NCBI RefSeq assembly: GCF_040219335.1
Contig: NZ_JAVJSQ010000044.1
Coordinates: 145,935 to 209,934, forward strand
Direction: 5' to 3'
Length of the DNA: 64,000 bases
Source: Gimesia sp.
GTDB taxonomy: Bacteria > Planctomycetota > Planctomycetia > Planctomycetales > Planctomycetaceae
In this document: positions 7,895-16,092 of the stretch, in pieces
Numbering within the stretch: the stretch's first letter is position 1
How the letters are laid out: the number at the start of each line of letters is the position of its first letter
Translations under genes and position numbers: made by a program
Notes under the pieces: model-generated
Databases searched by the model: none
What the model was told of the DNA's origin: nothing
What the model saw: only the letters and a program-made list of their open reading frames with translations

Positions 7895-9085
7895 ATGTCA
7901 ACCTGCCTGCAATCATTCCTGTTCTGTCTCAGAGGCGTCAGTCTCTTCTGCCTGCTGGCAGTGCCTGTCTGTGCCAAACCTCCTTCCTTGATCGAACTTA
8001 AGACCGAAGACCAGGTCTTTACAGGAAAATCTCTGATTCATGACCACGACGTGAGCTGGATGGTCGATCAGACGGGCATGTTATCAAAAGTTCCTTTGAA
8101 AAAAGTAACCTCGTTCCGCAGGGTGGCATCCGAGTTCCAAACGCTTTCTCTTTCCGAGATGAAAAAACAGCTGCAGGACGAATTCGGACCATTGTTTGAA
8201 GTCACGACGACCCGGCATTACCTGGTCTGTGCCCCACGCGGAAAAGCACGCGCCTATGCCAACGTGTTTGAGGAACTTTATCAGTCGTTCAGTCATTACT
8301 TCGCCTTGCGTGGCTACCAGGTGAAAACTCCCGAATTCATGATGGTGGCGGTGATCTTTCCGGATCAGCAGCAGTTCTTCGAATACTGTCGCAAAGATGG
8401 TGTCCGCGCGGGGCAGGGTTTACTGGGTTACTATCACCCTTATACAAACCGGACGGCACTGTTCGATCAGAACGCAGCTCCCACAGTCGGAGAATTGGAA
8501 CAGACGCAGAGCGGCACACAACTCACATATTCCCGGATCTCCAACAGTGGCAAGAATCTGACCGAGGCACTACGGGATACCATGATCCATGAAGCGACGC
8601 ATCAGCTCGCCTTCAATACCGGTCTCCATTCGCGGATTGGCGATAATCCCCGCTGGGTTGTAGAAGGCCTGGCGACTACTTTCGAGTCCGACGAACTCCG
8701 TTCACACACGGGAGGTAAAGCGGACTCCACTTCCCGCATCAACCGGGATCGGTTGATCTGGTTCATGAATTATTCCCACACCCGACGCAAACAGGATTCC
8801 CTGCGTTCCTTCATCCGGGAAGATAATTTATTTAAAACATCGACACTGGATGCGTACGCCGAATCCTGGGCGCTCACATTTTTCCTGGTGGAAACACAAC
8901 CGGCCCGCTATGCACGCTACCTGAAACAGGTTGCCCAGCGCGATCCGCTTAAGCCCTATACGGCAGATGCCCGGGAACGCGATTTTCAGAAGGCGTTTAA
9001 AACGAATCTGCGTTCGCTCGAAGTCGACTACCTGAAATTCATGGACCAACTCGCAGAGAGTTTGGTCAAACAGAGTCGCCCCTGA
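7895..9085 (+). CDS. DUF1570 protein, putative secreted zinc metalloprotease
   Basis: A 396-residue protein with an N-terminal signal peptide (FLFCLRGVSLFCLLAVPVCA). The middle carries MIHEATHQLAFNTG, a zinc-binding HExxH motif at residues 232-236, followed about 20 residues later by WVVEGLATTFES, whose Glu can be the third ligand as in gluzincin peptidases. This arrangement matches DUF1570, common in planctomycetes. Peptidase activity is inferred from the motif, and the substrate is unknown. Near-standalone context gives no pathway clue. The convergent gene at 9098 ends 12 nt beyond the stop. Confidence 0.85.
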   Translation: MSTCLQSFLFCLRGVSLFCLLAVPVCAKPPSLIELKTEDQVFTGKSLIHDHDVSWMVDQTGMLSKVPLKKVTSFRRVASEFQTLSLSEMKKQLQDEFGPLFEVTTTRHYLVCAPRGKARAYANVFEELYQSFSHYFALRGYQVKTPEFMMVAVIFPDQQQFFEYCRKDGVRAGQGLLGYYHPYTNRTALFDQNAAPTVGELEQTQSGTQLTYSRISNSGKNLTEALRDTMIHEATHQLAFNTGLHSRIGDNPRWVVEGLATTFESDELRSHTGGKADSTSRINRDRLIWFMNYSHTRRKQDSLRSFIREDNLFKTSTLDAYAESWALTFFLVETQPARYARYLKQVAQRDPLKPYTADARERDFQKAFKTNLRSLEVDYLKFMDQLAESLVKQSRP

Positions 9086-9097
9086 TGCTCGTCTCAA

Positions 9098-10120
9098 TCA
9101 GGCAGCCTGGGCGGAAGATTCTTCTTCCATCGCGGCAATGACCAGCGCACCGCGGATGATTGCATCAGCGGCATCCGGAATACAGACGACCTGTTGTGCG
9201 TCGAACTGGATGTCACGGCTGTTTAGATGCTGAGCCAGTAATTCTCCCAGTCCGTTAACTGTAGCCAGTTCGCCCAGATAGATCACGGGCAGTGTGGCCA
9301 GTGTGGACGTGTAGGCCTGAATGGATGCCATCTGGGAAACGAACTGATCCAGCAGACTGTCGAGCAGGCTGTCGTACCAGTTGGAGATGGCAGAGGGGCT
9401 GGAGAGATAGGGGCTCAGACTGACTTCCGGGCCGAGGCGTTTTTCTCGAGCGGCCGCCAGGTCGGGAATCAATTCTCCCTCCGGATTCTTGATCAGCAAT
9501 TTGTAAGCATGTGCCAGTTGTTCGTCCATCCATTCACTGCCATACGGAGTCGACTGGCGCGCCACAACACGGCTTTGATGAATCAGCCCAATCTCGGAGT
9601 GCGAGTGCCCCAGGTAAACTACATATCCCGAGAATCGCGAGGCGGCTGGCAGCGAAGACAACCCTGCAGCCAGGGTGATTGTCGTCGCAAATGGTTTGTA
9701 TCCCTGCAGAGCGATTAACTGAGACACCAGTTTCGATAACGCTGATGTAGAAGTCGATCCCGGCGTGATGAAGGCACAGTGCTCCCCGGTTGTGCGAGAA
9801 CGCGGTAGTACTGACTGAATCAGTGTCGAGAGCAGTTGACGATGAACGGGATCGTTCAGCACCAGTTCTCCCTGTTCGATCAGAGGCAGCAGCTCAAGAT
9901 TTGAGAAACGAGAGATCTTTCCTGCCTGCTCCCCGGGGATGATCAAGGTCCCTTCCGAAAACAGGAATGGTACGGAAAGACGTTGCAGGAGCTGGCGGTT
10001 CTCGTTGGAATCATCCATGACGGCATAAGCCGTATCGATAGAACGTCGTGTCAGCTTAAACTGTTCATTGTTTTGTAAGGTTCGCAGGCAGATCGAGCCT
10101 GTCAGTAAGGCACTACTCAT
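9098..10120 (-). CDS. Divergent actin/MreB-fold protein
   Basis: A 340-residue soluble protein whose second half follows the MreB/ParM pattern. FITPGSTSTSALSKLVSQL resembles the 'vPsgvT..E...v' strand-helix. GYVVYLGHSHSEIGLIHQSR stands where MreB has the phosphate-2 loop and following strands, and STPYGSEWMDEQLAHAY aligns with the GG.-.DE.I helix. The phosphate-2 loop lacks the usual Asp and glycines, and no clear phosphate-1 loop is seen near the N-terminus, so ATP hydrolysis is doubtful. The ATG overlaps the stop of the SLBB-like gene (ATGA), implying translational coupling and joint function. A cytoskeletal or scaffold role is inference. Confidence 0.6.
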   Translation of the reverse strand: MSSALLTGSICLRTLQNNEQFKLTRRSIDTAYAVMDDSNENRQLLQRLSVPFLFSEGTLIIPGEQAGKISRFSNLELLPLIEQGELVLNDPVHRQLLSTLIQSVLPRSRTTGEHCAFITPGSTSTSALSKLVSQLIALQGYKPFATTITLAAGLSSLPAASRFSGYVVYLGHSHSEIGLIHQSRVVARQSTPYGSEWMDEQLAHAYKLLIKNPEGELIPDLAAAREKRLGPEVSLSPYLSSPSAISNWYDSLLDSLLDQFVSQMASIQAYTSTLATLPVIYLGELATVNGLGELLAQHLNSRDIQFDAQQVVCIPDAADAIIRGALVIAAMEEESSAQAA

Positions 10121-11949
10121 TTGGGCATGACTCCCTGTACGGCTTGGAGAACCCGATCAAGTATACTGCTCTGTTCCATTTTCTTCTCTGAACCTGCCTG
10201 AACCTTCCCAGGGGGACCTGTATGAGGACGGGGTGGTGCCGCAGGAACTTCGTGTTCTTTGTTATTACCGGGATGAGAACGATCAAAGCGGAACGTCGGT
10301 GCTTTCAGTTTTTTCTCATCTGGTTTACGCACTGGATCCGGCACCGGTGGTGGAGAAGCGTCGTGGCCTGCTGCCACTTTCGTATCCGGAGTCTTCTGCT
10401 TCAGGAAATGCGGACCTTTGAGGGCCTCGGCCTGATCGATGCGTCCTTTTTTACTTTGATGACGCCCGTAGATAAATGTCTGTGTCGGAATCTGAGGCGT
10501 TTCATCAATCACGGGAATCTGCTTCTCCAGGATCTGTTCCAGCAATGACTTCTCGGGCAGGGGAGGCAGTTCTTCCCAGCTGGTGATGATCGCAGCCGGT
10601 TCCGATGATGTCTGTTCTAATGCTTCCTGTTTCGCAGTGACCTGTTCTTCTTCGGAAACTGCTAATGCGAACTCAGACTGCTCTGCCTGTTCCTGGGGGA
10701 AAACCGGTTTCTTTCGCAGGTATTTCCAGAGAGCGAATGCCACTCCGGCCAGCAGCAGAAACCCGGTTCCCGGCGGCCAGAAGCCAGCTTCGTCTTCATC
10801 GTATTCGATTTCTGATTTGGGACGCTCATCGTCGAGCAGAGTCTGTACGTCATCTTTCGGGGCTTCAGGAGCCCGGCCCAGGTCCAGATCGGGAACGGAA
10901 GAACCAGACGACTTCTGCTCCTCCTCATCAGCATGATGATGTTCGGAATGGGACTCTGCTTTCTCTGAGGTGGCCCCCAGCGGATTCGGGATCGCAGCTA
11001 AAGTCGCTGAAGTCTGTTGCAGCAGTGGACCATTCAGCTGCAGCGGTTTCTGTTCGGGTTCTGTGGTCTTTTGCTCTTGAGCAGGAGTTTCCTCTTCCGG
11101 ATGAGTGACCTGACGCGGAGTTATGGAAGCTTCCTGATCCAGGGGAGTCGCGTTCCGGAAACGTGAATCGTTGGCAGAGATCGAACTCGGTGCAGATGTC
11201 TGCCGATGGAGACGAGCCCCGGTGGCGGCAGAATTTTGTAATGGTCGCGGCGTCGGTAATGAATGGGGTACCAGCGAAAGATTCATCGCTTGTGGTGCAC
11301 CCAGGACGAGCACCGTGCCCGATTCGAAGCGGGTGGTCAGCTTTCTGGTTTTAAATTGAGCCTGGGCCCGACGACGTTCGGGGGGAATAATTTTGATGGC
11401 TTCTGACATCGCTGCATACTGTTCGACCGGCTGTCGCAGACAACGCAAGACGCTGGCCAGATCAGCGATTTCAGCAGGAACCCCAAAGACAATCGGGTAG
11501 TCGCGTAAATTCAGAATGGCAATCTGCACCAGACCTCGCGAAGCCGATGATTGTGCCGATCCTGAGACCGTGTTGTCTTCGAGCAGATTTGCAGATGATT
11601 TCACGGCGATCAACACATCACCATGCATCAGGGGTAGATCCATCTCTGGTGAATAGAAGATTTCCTGGCTGATGCGGCCGCCACGAACGATGCGAATCAA
11701 TCCTGAAGCCTGGGGGGTCATTCCCCCTGCACCGGAGATGACCGCATTCATGTTCAGTTCAGCACTGTTGACTTCATAGGCAGCACACTGGTTGAATTCG
11801 CCCAACAGTCCGATCACTGCCTTCTGCTGTGTGGGGGACTCGGTCAATTCCAGATTACGAAAGACGGTCTGCGCACGAGTGACGTTGCAGGCTCCTGATA
11901 GCAGAGCGAGCGTCAAAGCTGCGAACCAAACCTTATGCCAGCGGTACAT
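10117..11949 (-). CDS. SLBB-like membrane protein with proline/glutamate-rich linker
   Basis: ATG 11949 is used because AAGGAT lies 8 nt upstream and MYRWHKVWFAALTLALLSGACNV forms a signal peptide or anchor directly after it; the open frame reaches back to 12045. The product is 610 residues. Residues about 30-130 resemble an SLBB domain: GLLGEFNQCAAYEV, NAVISGAGGMTPQASGLI, and PLMHGDVLIAV near the end. A long low-complexity Pro/Glu/Ser region follows, then a transmembrane helix (TGFLLLAGVAFALW) with KYLRKK on the inside, then a Pro/Lys-rich cytoplasmic tail. SLBB domains occur in polysaccharide export proteins. The tail could contact the coupled actin-fold protein. Confidence 0.65.
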   Translation of the reverse strand: MYRWHKVWFAALTLALLSGACNVTRAQTVFRNLELTESPTQQKAVIGLLGEFNQCAAYEVNSAELNMNAVISGAGGMTPQASGLIRIVRGGRISQEIFYSPEMDLPLMHGDVLIAVKSSANLLEDNTVSGSAQSSASRGLVQIAILNLRDYPIVFGVPAEIADLASVLRCLRQPVEQYAAMSEAIKIIPPERRRAQAQFKTRKLTTRFESGTVLVLGAPQAMNLSLVPHSLPTPRPLQNSAATGARLHRQTSAPSSISANDSRFRNATPLDQEASITPRQVTHPEEETPAQEQKTTEPEQKPLQLNGPLLQQTSATLAAIPNPLGATSEKAESHSEHHHADEEEQKSSGSSVPDLDLGRAPEAPKDDVQTLLDDERPKSEIEYDEDEAGFWPPGTGFLLLAGVAFALWKYLRKKPVFPQEQAEQSEFALAVSEEEQVTAKQEALEQTSSEPAAIITSWEELPPLPEKSLLEQILEKQIPVIDETPQIPTQTFIYGRHQSKKGRIDQAEALKGPHFLKQKTPDTKVAAGHDASPPPVPDPVRKPDEKKLKAPTFRFDRSHPGNNKEHEVPAAPPRPHTGPPGKVQAGSEKKMEQSSILDRVLQAVQGVMPK

Positions 11950-12344
11950 CCGGCGATCCTTACTGTCAGTGGGAGAGTCAGACGATACGACAATGAAATG
12001 CGTAGAGAGAGCCGTACAATCATTAAAATCGGCATAAACTAACATGCGCCATCAGTCAAAATCCCGTTTTTCGGGGAAAACTGCCAGATCTGAGGTCCCG
12101 AAGTAGTTCAAGTAAGTGATGATTTATCAGTCACTTGAGTCAATTATGAGAATTGGGAATCACGGCCTGTGATCTGAAAATGACACCAATTTCGTGATCG
12201 CTATTGATTCCAAGTCAAATCTGATATTGCTAGGATGAACCGGTGAGGAAAACGAAATTCAGATCCCTGGTTACTGGTTTCGGACTTTGTGCTCATCCAC
12301 GCTCTTTTCCAGGGTCTTGCTGATATAATGGGACCAGTCTGTTG
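11950..12344. promoter_or_regulatory. Divergent promoter region with candidate operator at 12108-12138
   Basis: This 395-nt gap separates the SLBB-like gene (minus) from the DtxR-family gene (plus). It contains an inverted repeat, TCAAGT-AAGTGA (12108-12119) and TCACTTGA (12131-12138), centred near 12124. Because the downstream gene encodes a metal-responsive repressor, this could be an autoregulatory or divergent operator, but the sequence does not clearly match a known MntR or DtxR box. No RNA gene is seen. Confidence 0.35.
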
Positions 12345-13025
12345 GTGAACGCAACTAGTTTAACAGTCGAGAATTATCTAAAAGCGATCCTGCAGATCAG
12401 TCTCCAGTCCGGTTCGGAATGGATCAGCACAGGGGAACTGGCCCGTTATATGGACGTCGCCCCCGGAACCGTCACCAGCATGCTCAAAACTCTCAAGCAG
12501 TCCAAGCTGGTGGAGTATCGACCCTACGAAGGAGCCAGCCTGACTGAGGCTGGTAAGCATTCCGCGATTCGCGTCCTCAGACGACACCGTCTGATCGAAC
12601 TGTTCCTGTTTCAGACATTGAAGCTGACATGGGATCAGATCCATGCGGAAGCCGAAAACATGGAGCACGCGGTCAGCGACTTTCTCGTGGACCATATCGA
12701 CGAATATCTGGGCTTCCCGGAAGCCGATCCTCACGGCGATCCTATTCCGTCAATCGACGGTCGGATGCGGCGGGCCTATCCGAACCTGACTACCCTGGCG
12801 GCGTGTCAACCTGGTACACACGTCAAGATCGTTCAGGTCACCGATCAGGAAACTGAGTTTTTACGTTTTCTCTCCCGCTCCGGGTTACAGCTCGGATCGC
12901 AGGGAGTCGTCAAAGAGAAAAACAGCGAGGCAGGTATTGTTGTCTCGGAATGGAACGGACAGATGCTCTCCATGGGAGTCCATGTTGCTGAGAACGTCAA
13001 AGTTGTTCCTGTGGAAGCAGCTTAA
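12345..13025 (+). CDS. DtxR/MntR-family metal-dependent transcriptional regulator
   Basis: A 226-residue regulator with the standard three parts. The N-terminal winged helix starts TVENYLKAILQIS and includes STGELARYMDVAPGTVTSML as recognition region. The dimerisation/metal-binding helices include LRRHRLIELFLFQTL, WDQIHAEAENMEHAVSD and the His/Asp-rich FPEADPHGDPIP. The C-terminal FeoA/SH3-like domain starts near TTLAACQPGTHVKIVQV. Family members sense Mn(II) or Fe(II) and repress uptake genes. GTG 12345 or the TTG just before it (12342) is the start; no ATG is available. No transporter gene is adjacent, so targets are unknown. Confidence 0.88.
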   Translation: MNATSLTVENYLKAILQISLQSGSEWISTGELARYMDVAPGTVTSMLKTLKQSKLVEYRPYEGASLTEAGKHSAIRVLRRHRLIELFLFQTLKLTWDQIHAEAENMEHAVSDFLVDHIDEYLGFPEADPHGDPIPSIDGRMRRAYPNLTTLAACQPGTHVKIVQVTDQETEFLRFLSRSGLQLGSQGVVKEKNSEAGIVVSEWNGQMLSMGVHVAENVKVVPVEAA

Positions 13026-13117
13026 TTGGAATCAGGCTGCTGGTGCTAACAGAAACTGAGTGAACGACTGGCTGACACAGTGCAGGCCGGTTCACACTGC
13101 TGAAGAAAGAGAAGAAA

Positions 13118-14548
13118 TTGAGTCACCTTACCTACGAAAACCCTTTAATCAGTCGTTATGCTTCGAAGGAAATGAGTCAAATCTGGTCGGCTCAGAAAAA
13201 GCACTCCACCTGGCGGCGTCTGTGGGTGGCCCTGGCGGAATCACAACACGAAATGGGATTGCCCGTCACCCGGGAGCAGGTCGAATCTCTGAGGTCCGCC
13301 ATCGATGACATCGATTTCGAACTGGCAGCGAAAGCAGAAAAAGATCTGCGACACGACGTGATGGCGCACGTGCATACCTACGGCGAACGCTGTCCGGATG
13401 CCAAAGCGATCATTCACCTGGGAGCTACCAGTTGTTTCGTTACCGATAACAGCGAACTGGTTATGATTCGCGAAAGTCTGGAGCAGGTTCGCAAGCGGCT
13501 CGTCGCTGTCATTGATCAACTGGCAAAGTTTGCCGCCGAATACCGGGACCTGCCCTGCCTTGGATTTACCCACCTCCAGCCTGCCCAGCCAACCACTGTT
13601 GGTAAACGGGCTACGCTGTGGTGCTACGATCTGATTCTGGATCTGGAAGAGATTGAATACCGAATCGAAAAGCTCCGCTTCCGGGGTGTGAAGGGGACAA
13701 CGGGTACCCAGGCAACATTCCTGCAACTCTTCAAAGGTGATCATGCGAAAGTCGACGAACTCGATCGCCGCGTCACGGAAAAGTTGGGCTTCAAAGATCG
13801 CTATGCAGTCACCGGGCAGACCTATTCACGAAAAGTCGATGCCCAGGTACTCAGTGCCCTCAGTGGTATCGGACAATCGGCGCACAAGGCAGGAAATGAT
13901 GTGCGTATTCTGCAGAACCGCAAAGAACTGGAAGAACCGTTCGAGAAGAATCAGATTGGTTCATCTGCCATGGCTTACAAACGCAACCCCATGCGTTCCG
14001 AACGGATGTGTTCGCTGGCTCGCTTCGCGATCAGCCTGACTGCGAATGCCGAAGATACCGCAGCCACCCAGTGGATGGAGCGGACGCTGGACGACAGTGC
14101 CAACCGTCGATTGTCGCTGCCGCAATCATTTCTGGCCATTGATGCAGTGCTGATTCTGTATCGCAACATTGTCGATGGCATGGTCGTCTATCCCAAGGTG
14201 ATTGAGAAGCACCTCAATGAGGAACTTCCCTTCATGGCGACTGAAGAGTTCCTGATGGCAGGCGTCGAAGCGGGCGGTGATCGTCAGGAGCTTCACGAAC
14301 GGATCCGCGTGCATAGTCAGGCTGCCGGAGCGGAAGTGAAAGTACGGGGCGGTCAAAATGATCTGATCGAACGCCTGCAGAAAGATGCGGCTTTCGCCGG
14401 CTGTGATCTGGCCAGCGCCCTGGATGCCCGAAAATACATCGGCCGGGCTCCGGAACAGGTTGATGCCTTTATCGCGGAAATCGTGGATCCAGTTCGGCAG
14501 CGATATCAGGCCGACCTCGATCAGTCAGTTGAGGATCTCAAGGTCTGA
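13118..14548 (+). CDS. purB: Adenylosuccinate lyase
   Basis: A 476-residue adenylosuccinate lyase of the fumarase/aspartase superfamily, acting twice in purine synthesis (SAICAR to AICAR, adenylosuccinate to AMP). The signature loop reads [16 protein letters not shown], and the N-terminal SRYASKEM and [11 protein letters not shown] segments resemble the animal-type branch rather than the typical E. coli type. The histidine-bearing [17 protein letters not shown] is also present. The TTG at 13118 is used since no upstream ATG fits, and the first residues ([15 protein letters not shown]) already match the family. It follows the DtxR-type gene by 92 nt. Confidence 0.95.
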   Translation: MSHLTYENPLISRYASKEMSQIWSAQKKHSTWRRLWVALAESQHEMGLPVTREQVESLRSAIDDIDFELAAKAEKDLRHDVMAHVHTYGERCPDAKAIIHLGATSCFVTDNSELVMIRESLEQVRKRLVAVIDQLAKFAAEYRDLPCLGFTHLQPAQPTTVGKRATLWCYDLILDLEEIEYRIEKLRFRGVKGTTGTQATFLQLFKGDHAKVDELDRRVTEKLGFKDRYAVTGQTYSRKVDAQVLSALSGIGQSAHKAGNDVRILQNRKELEEPFEKNQIGSSAMAYKRNPMRSERMCSLARFAISLTANAEDTAATQWMERTLDDSANRRLSLPQSFLAIDAVLILYRNIVDGMVVYPKVIEKHLNEELPFMATEEFLMAGVEAGGDRQELHERIRVHSQAAGAEVKVRGGQNDLIERLQKDAAFAGCDLASALDARKYIGRAPEQVDAFIAEIVDPVRQRYQADLDQSVEDLKV

Positions 14549-14578
14549 AACTCTCCTGAATCCACTTTGTTCCCTGTG

Positions 14579-14614
14579 AAAATAAAGACGCCCCGATGGA
14601 AGACCATCGGGGCG
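14579..14614 (-). terminator. Rho-independent terminator after the DUF1501 gene
   Basis: A 10-bp perfect stem (CGCCCCGATG at 14589-14598, CATCGGGGCG at 14605-14614) with a 6-nt loop. On the minus strand it is followed by UCUUUAUUUU. It ends the PSD1/DUF1501 transcript; on the plus strand, after purB, no U run follows. Confidence 0.85.
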
Positions 14615-14639
14615 CCTCAGGGACTATAGTAGTGCCTTG

Positions 14640-16088
14640 CTACGTCAGTACTTCTTTAATGACGCGTGCTTCTTCGACACCAGTGAGTTTGGTGTCCAGG
14701 CCCTGGAATTCAACGCTGAAGCGTTTGTGATCAATTCCTAAGAGATGCAGCATGGTTGCATGCAGATCACGCACGTGTACTATGTTTTCAACGGAATTAT
14801 AGCCTAGTTCGTCTGTATTACCATAAGAAATTCCACCTTTTATCCCTCCACCGGCCATCCACATGGAAAAACCTTTAATGTGATGGTCCCGGCCGGCGCC
14901 TCCCTTGCCCTGGAACATGGGTGTTCTGCCAAATTCCCCTCCCCAGATCACGAGGGTTTCATCCAGCATCCCGCGCGATTTGAGATCGTTGATCAGAGCC
15001 CACGTTGGTTTATCGGTCAGACCACAGCAGGTATTCATATAGCGGACCAGACCTCCATGGTGGTCCCAGCCGCGATGATAGAGATGAATGAAACGGGAGC
15101 CCCGCTCCGCCAGTCGTCGAGCCAGCAGACAGTTTGTGGCATAGGTGCCCGAACCCGCTTCGGCTCCGTACATTTCCAGCGTCTCTTTTGATTCATCAGA
15201 CAGATCCATCAGTTCCGGAACGGAGGTCTGCATCCGAAACGCCATCTCGTAAGCAGCAATCCGGGTATCGATTTCCGGGTTGGAAACACTTTGATTGCGG
15301 AAACGATCCAGTTTTCGGACGGCGTCGATCAGTTCTTTCTGCTGGGGATCGGTAATCCCTGCGGGATTTTTGAGATAGTTCACCGGATCGCCGGTCGAAT
15401 TGAACTGAACTCCCTGATAGCGACTGGGAAGAAAGCCGGTTCCCCACTGACGCGAAGCGATCGGCTGCGGATTACGTCCGCCGACACTGGTCAACACCAC
15501 GAAGCCGGGAAGTTCTTCTGTCTCACTTCCCAGTCCGTAAGTGACCCACGATCCCATTGATGGTCGACCGCTGATGGCGGTGCCAGTGTTCATGAAAGTG
15601 TGCGCGGGATCGTGATTGATCTGCTCGGTGACCATCGAACGCACGATGCAGATATCATCAGCGATTTTGGCGGTCCAAGGGAGAAAGTCGCTGATCTCCT
15701 GGCCGTTCTCGCCGTACTTGCGAAACTTGGTCAGTGGTCCCTGGCACTTGAGATCGCGACCCTGCAACTGGGCTATGGGTTGACCTTTGGTATAACTTTC
15801 CGGAAAAGGCTTACCATCCATTTCCGCCAGCTTGGGTTTATAATCGAAGGTCTCCAGATGAGTCGGTCCCCCCGCCATGCAGAGAAAAATCACCCGTTTC
15901 GCTTTGGGAGCGAAGTGCGGCAGACCGGGTAGGCCATCACTGGCCGTTGTCACCGTTTTTGATTGCGCTGCAGCCAGACCATCGCGGGTGAGTAGCGATC
16001 CCAGTGCCGCCGATCCCAGACCAACGCCGGAACGGGACAGAAAGGTACGCCGATTCAAATGTGTCTGTAATTGATTGAAGTCGAACAT
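14640..16088 (-). CDS. DUF1501 (planctomycete sulfatase-like) protein with twin-arginine signal
   Basis: A 482-residue DUF1501 protein. The N-terminus contains NRRTFLSRSGVGLGSAALG, a twin-arginine export signal. Family landmarks are RVIFLCMAGGPTHLETFDYK, HTFMNTGTAISGRPSMGSW, RFIHLYHRGWDHHGG and VIWGGEFGRTP, the last two being the metal-binding region of the alkaline-phosphatase/sulfatase-like fold. These proteins are almost always paired with PSD1 cytochromes in planctomycetes, as here, where the PSD1 gene ends 4 nt upstream. The substrate is unknown; roles in degrading complex carbohydrates have been proposed for the pair. Confidence 0.93.
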   Translation of the reverse strand: MFDFNQLQTHLNRRTFLSRSGVGLGSAALGSLLTRDGLAAAQSKTVTTASDGLPGLPHFAPKAKRVIFLCMAGGPTHLETFDYKPKLAEMDGKPFPESYTKGQPIAQLQGRDLKCQGPLTKFRKYGENGQEISDFLPWTAKIADDICIVRSMVTEQINHDPAHTFMNTGTAISGRPSMGSWVTYGLGSETEELPGFVVLTSVGGRNPQPIASRQWGTGFLPSRYQGVQFNSTGDPVNYLKNPAGITDPQQKELIDAVRKLDRFRNQSVSNPEIDTRIAAYEMAFRMQTSVPELMDLSDESKETLEMYGAEAGSGTYATNCLLARRLAERGSRFIHLYHRGWDHHGGLVRYMNTCCGLTDKPTWALINDLKSRGMLDETLVIWGGEFGRTPMFQGKGGAGRDHHIKGFSMWMAGGGIKGGISYGNTDELGYNSVENIVHVRDLHATMLHLLGIDHKRFSVEFQGLDTKLTGVEEARVIKEVLT

Positions 16089-16092
16089 ATTC

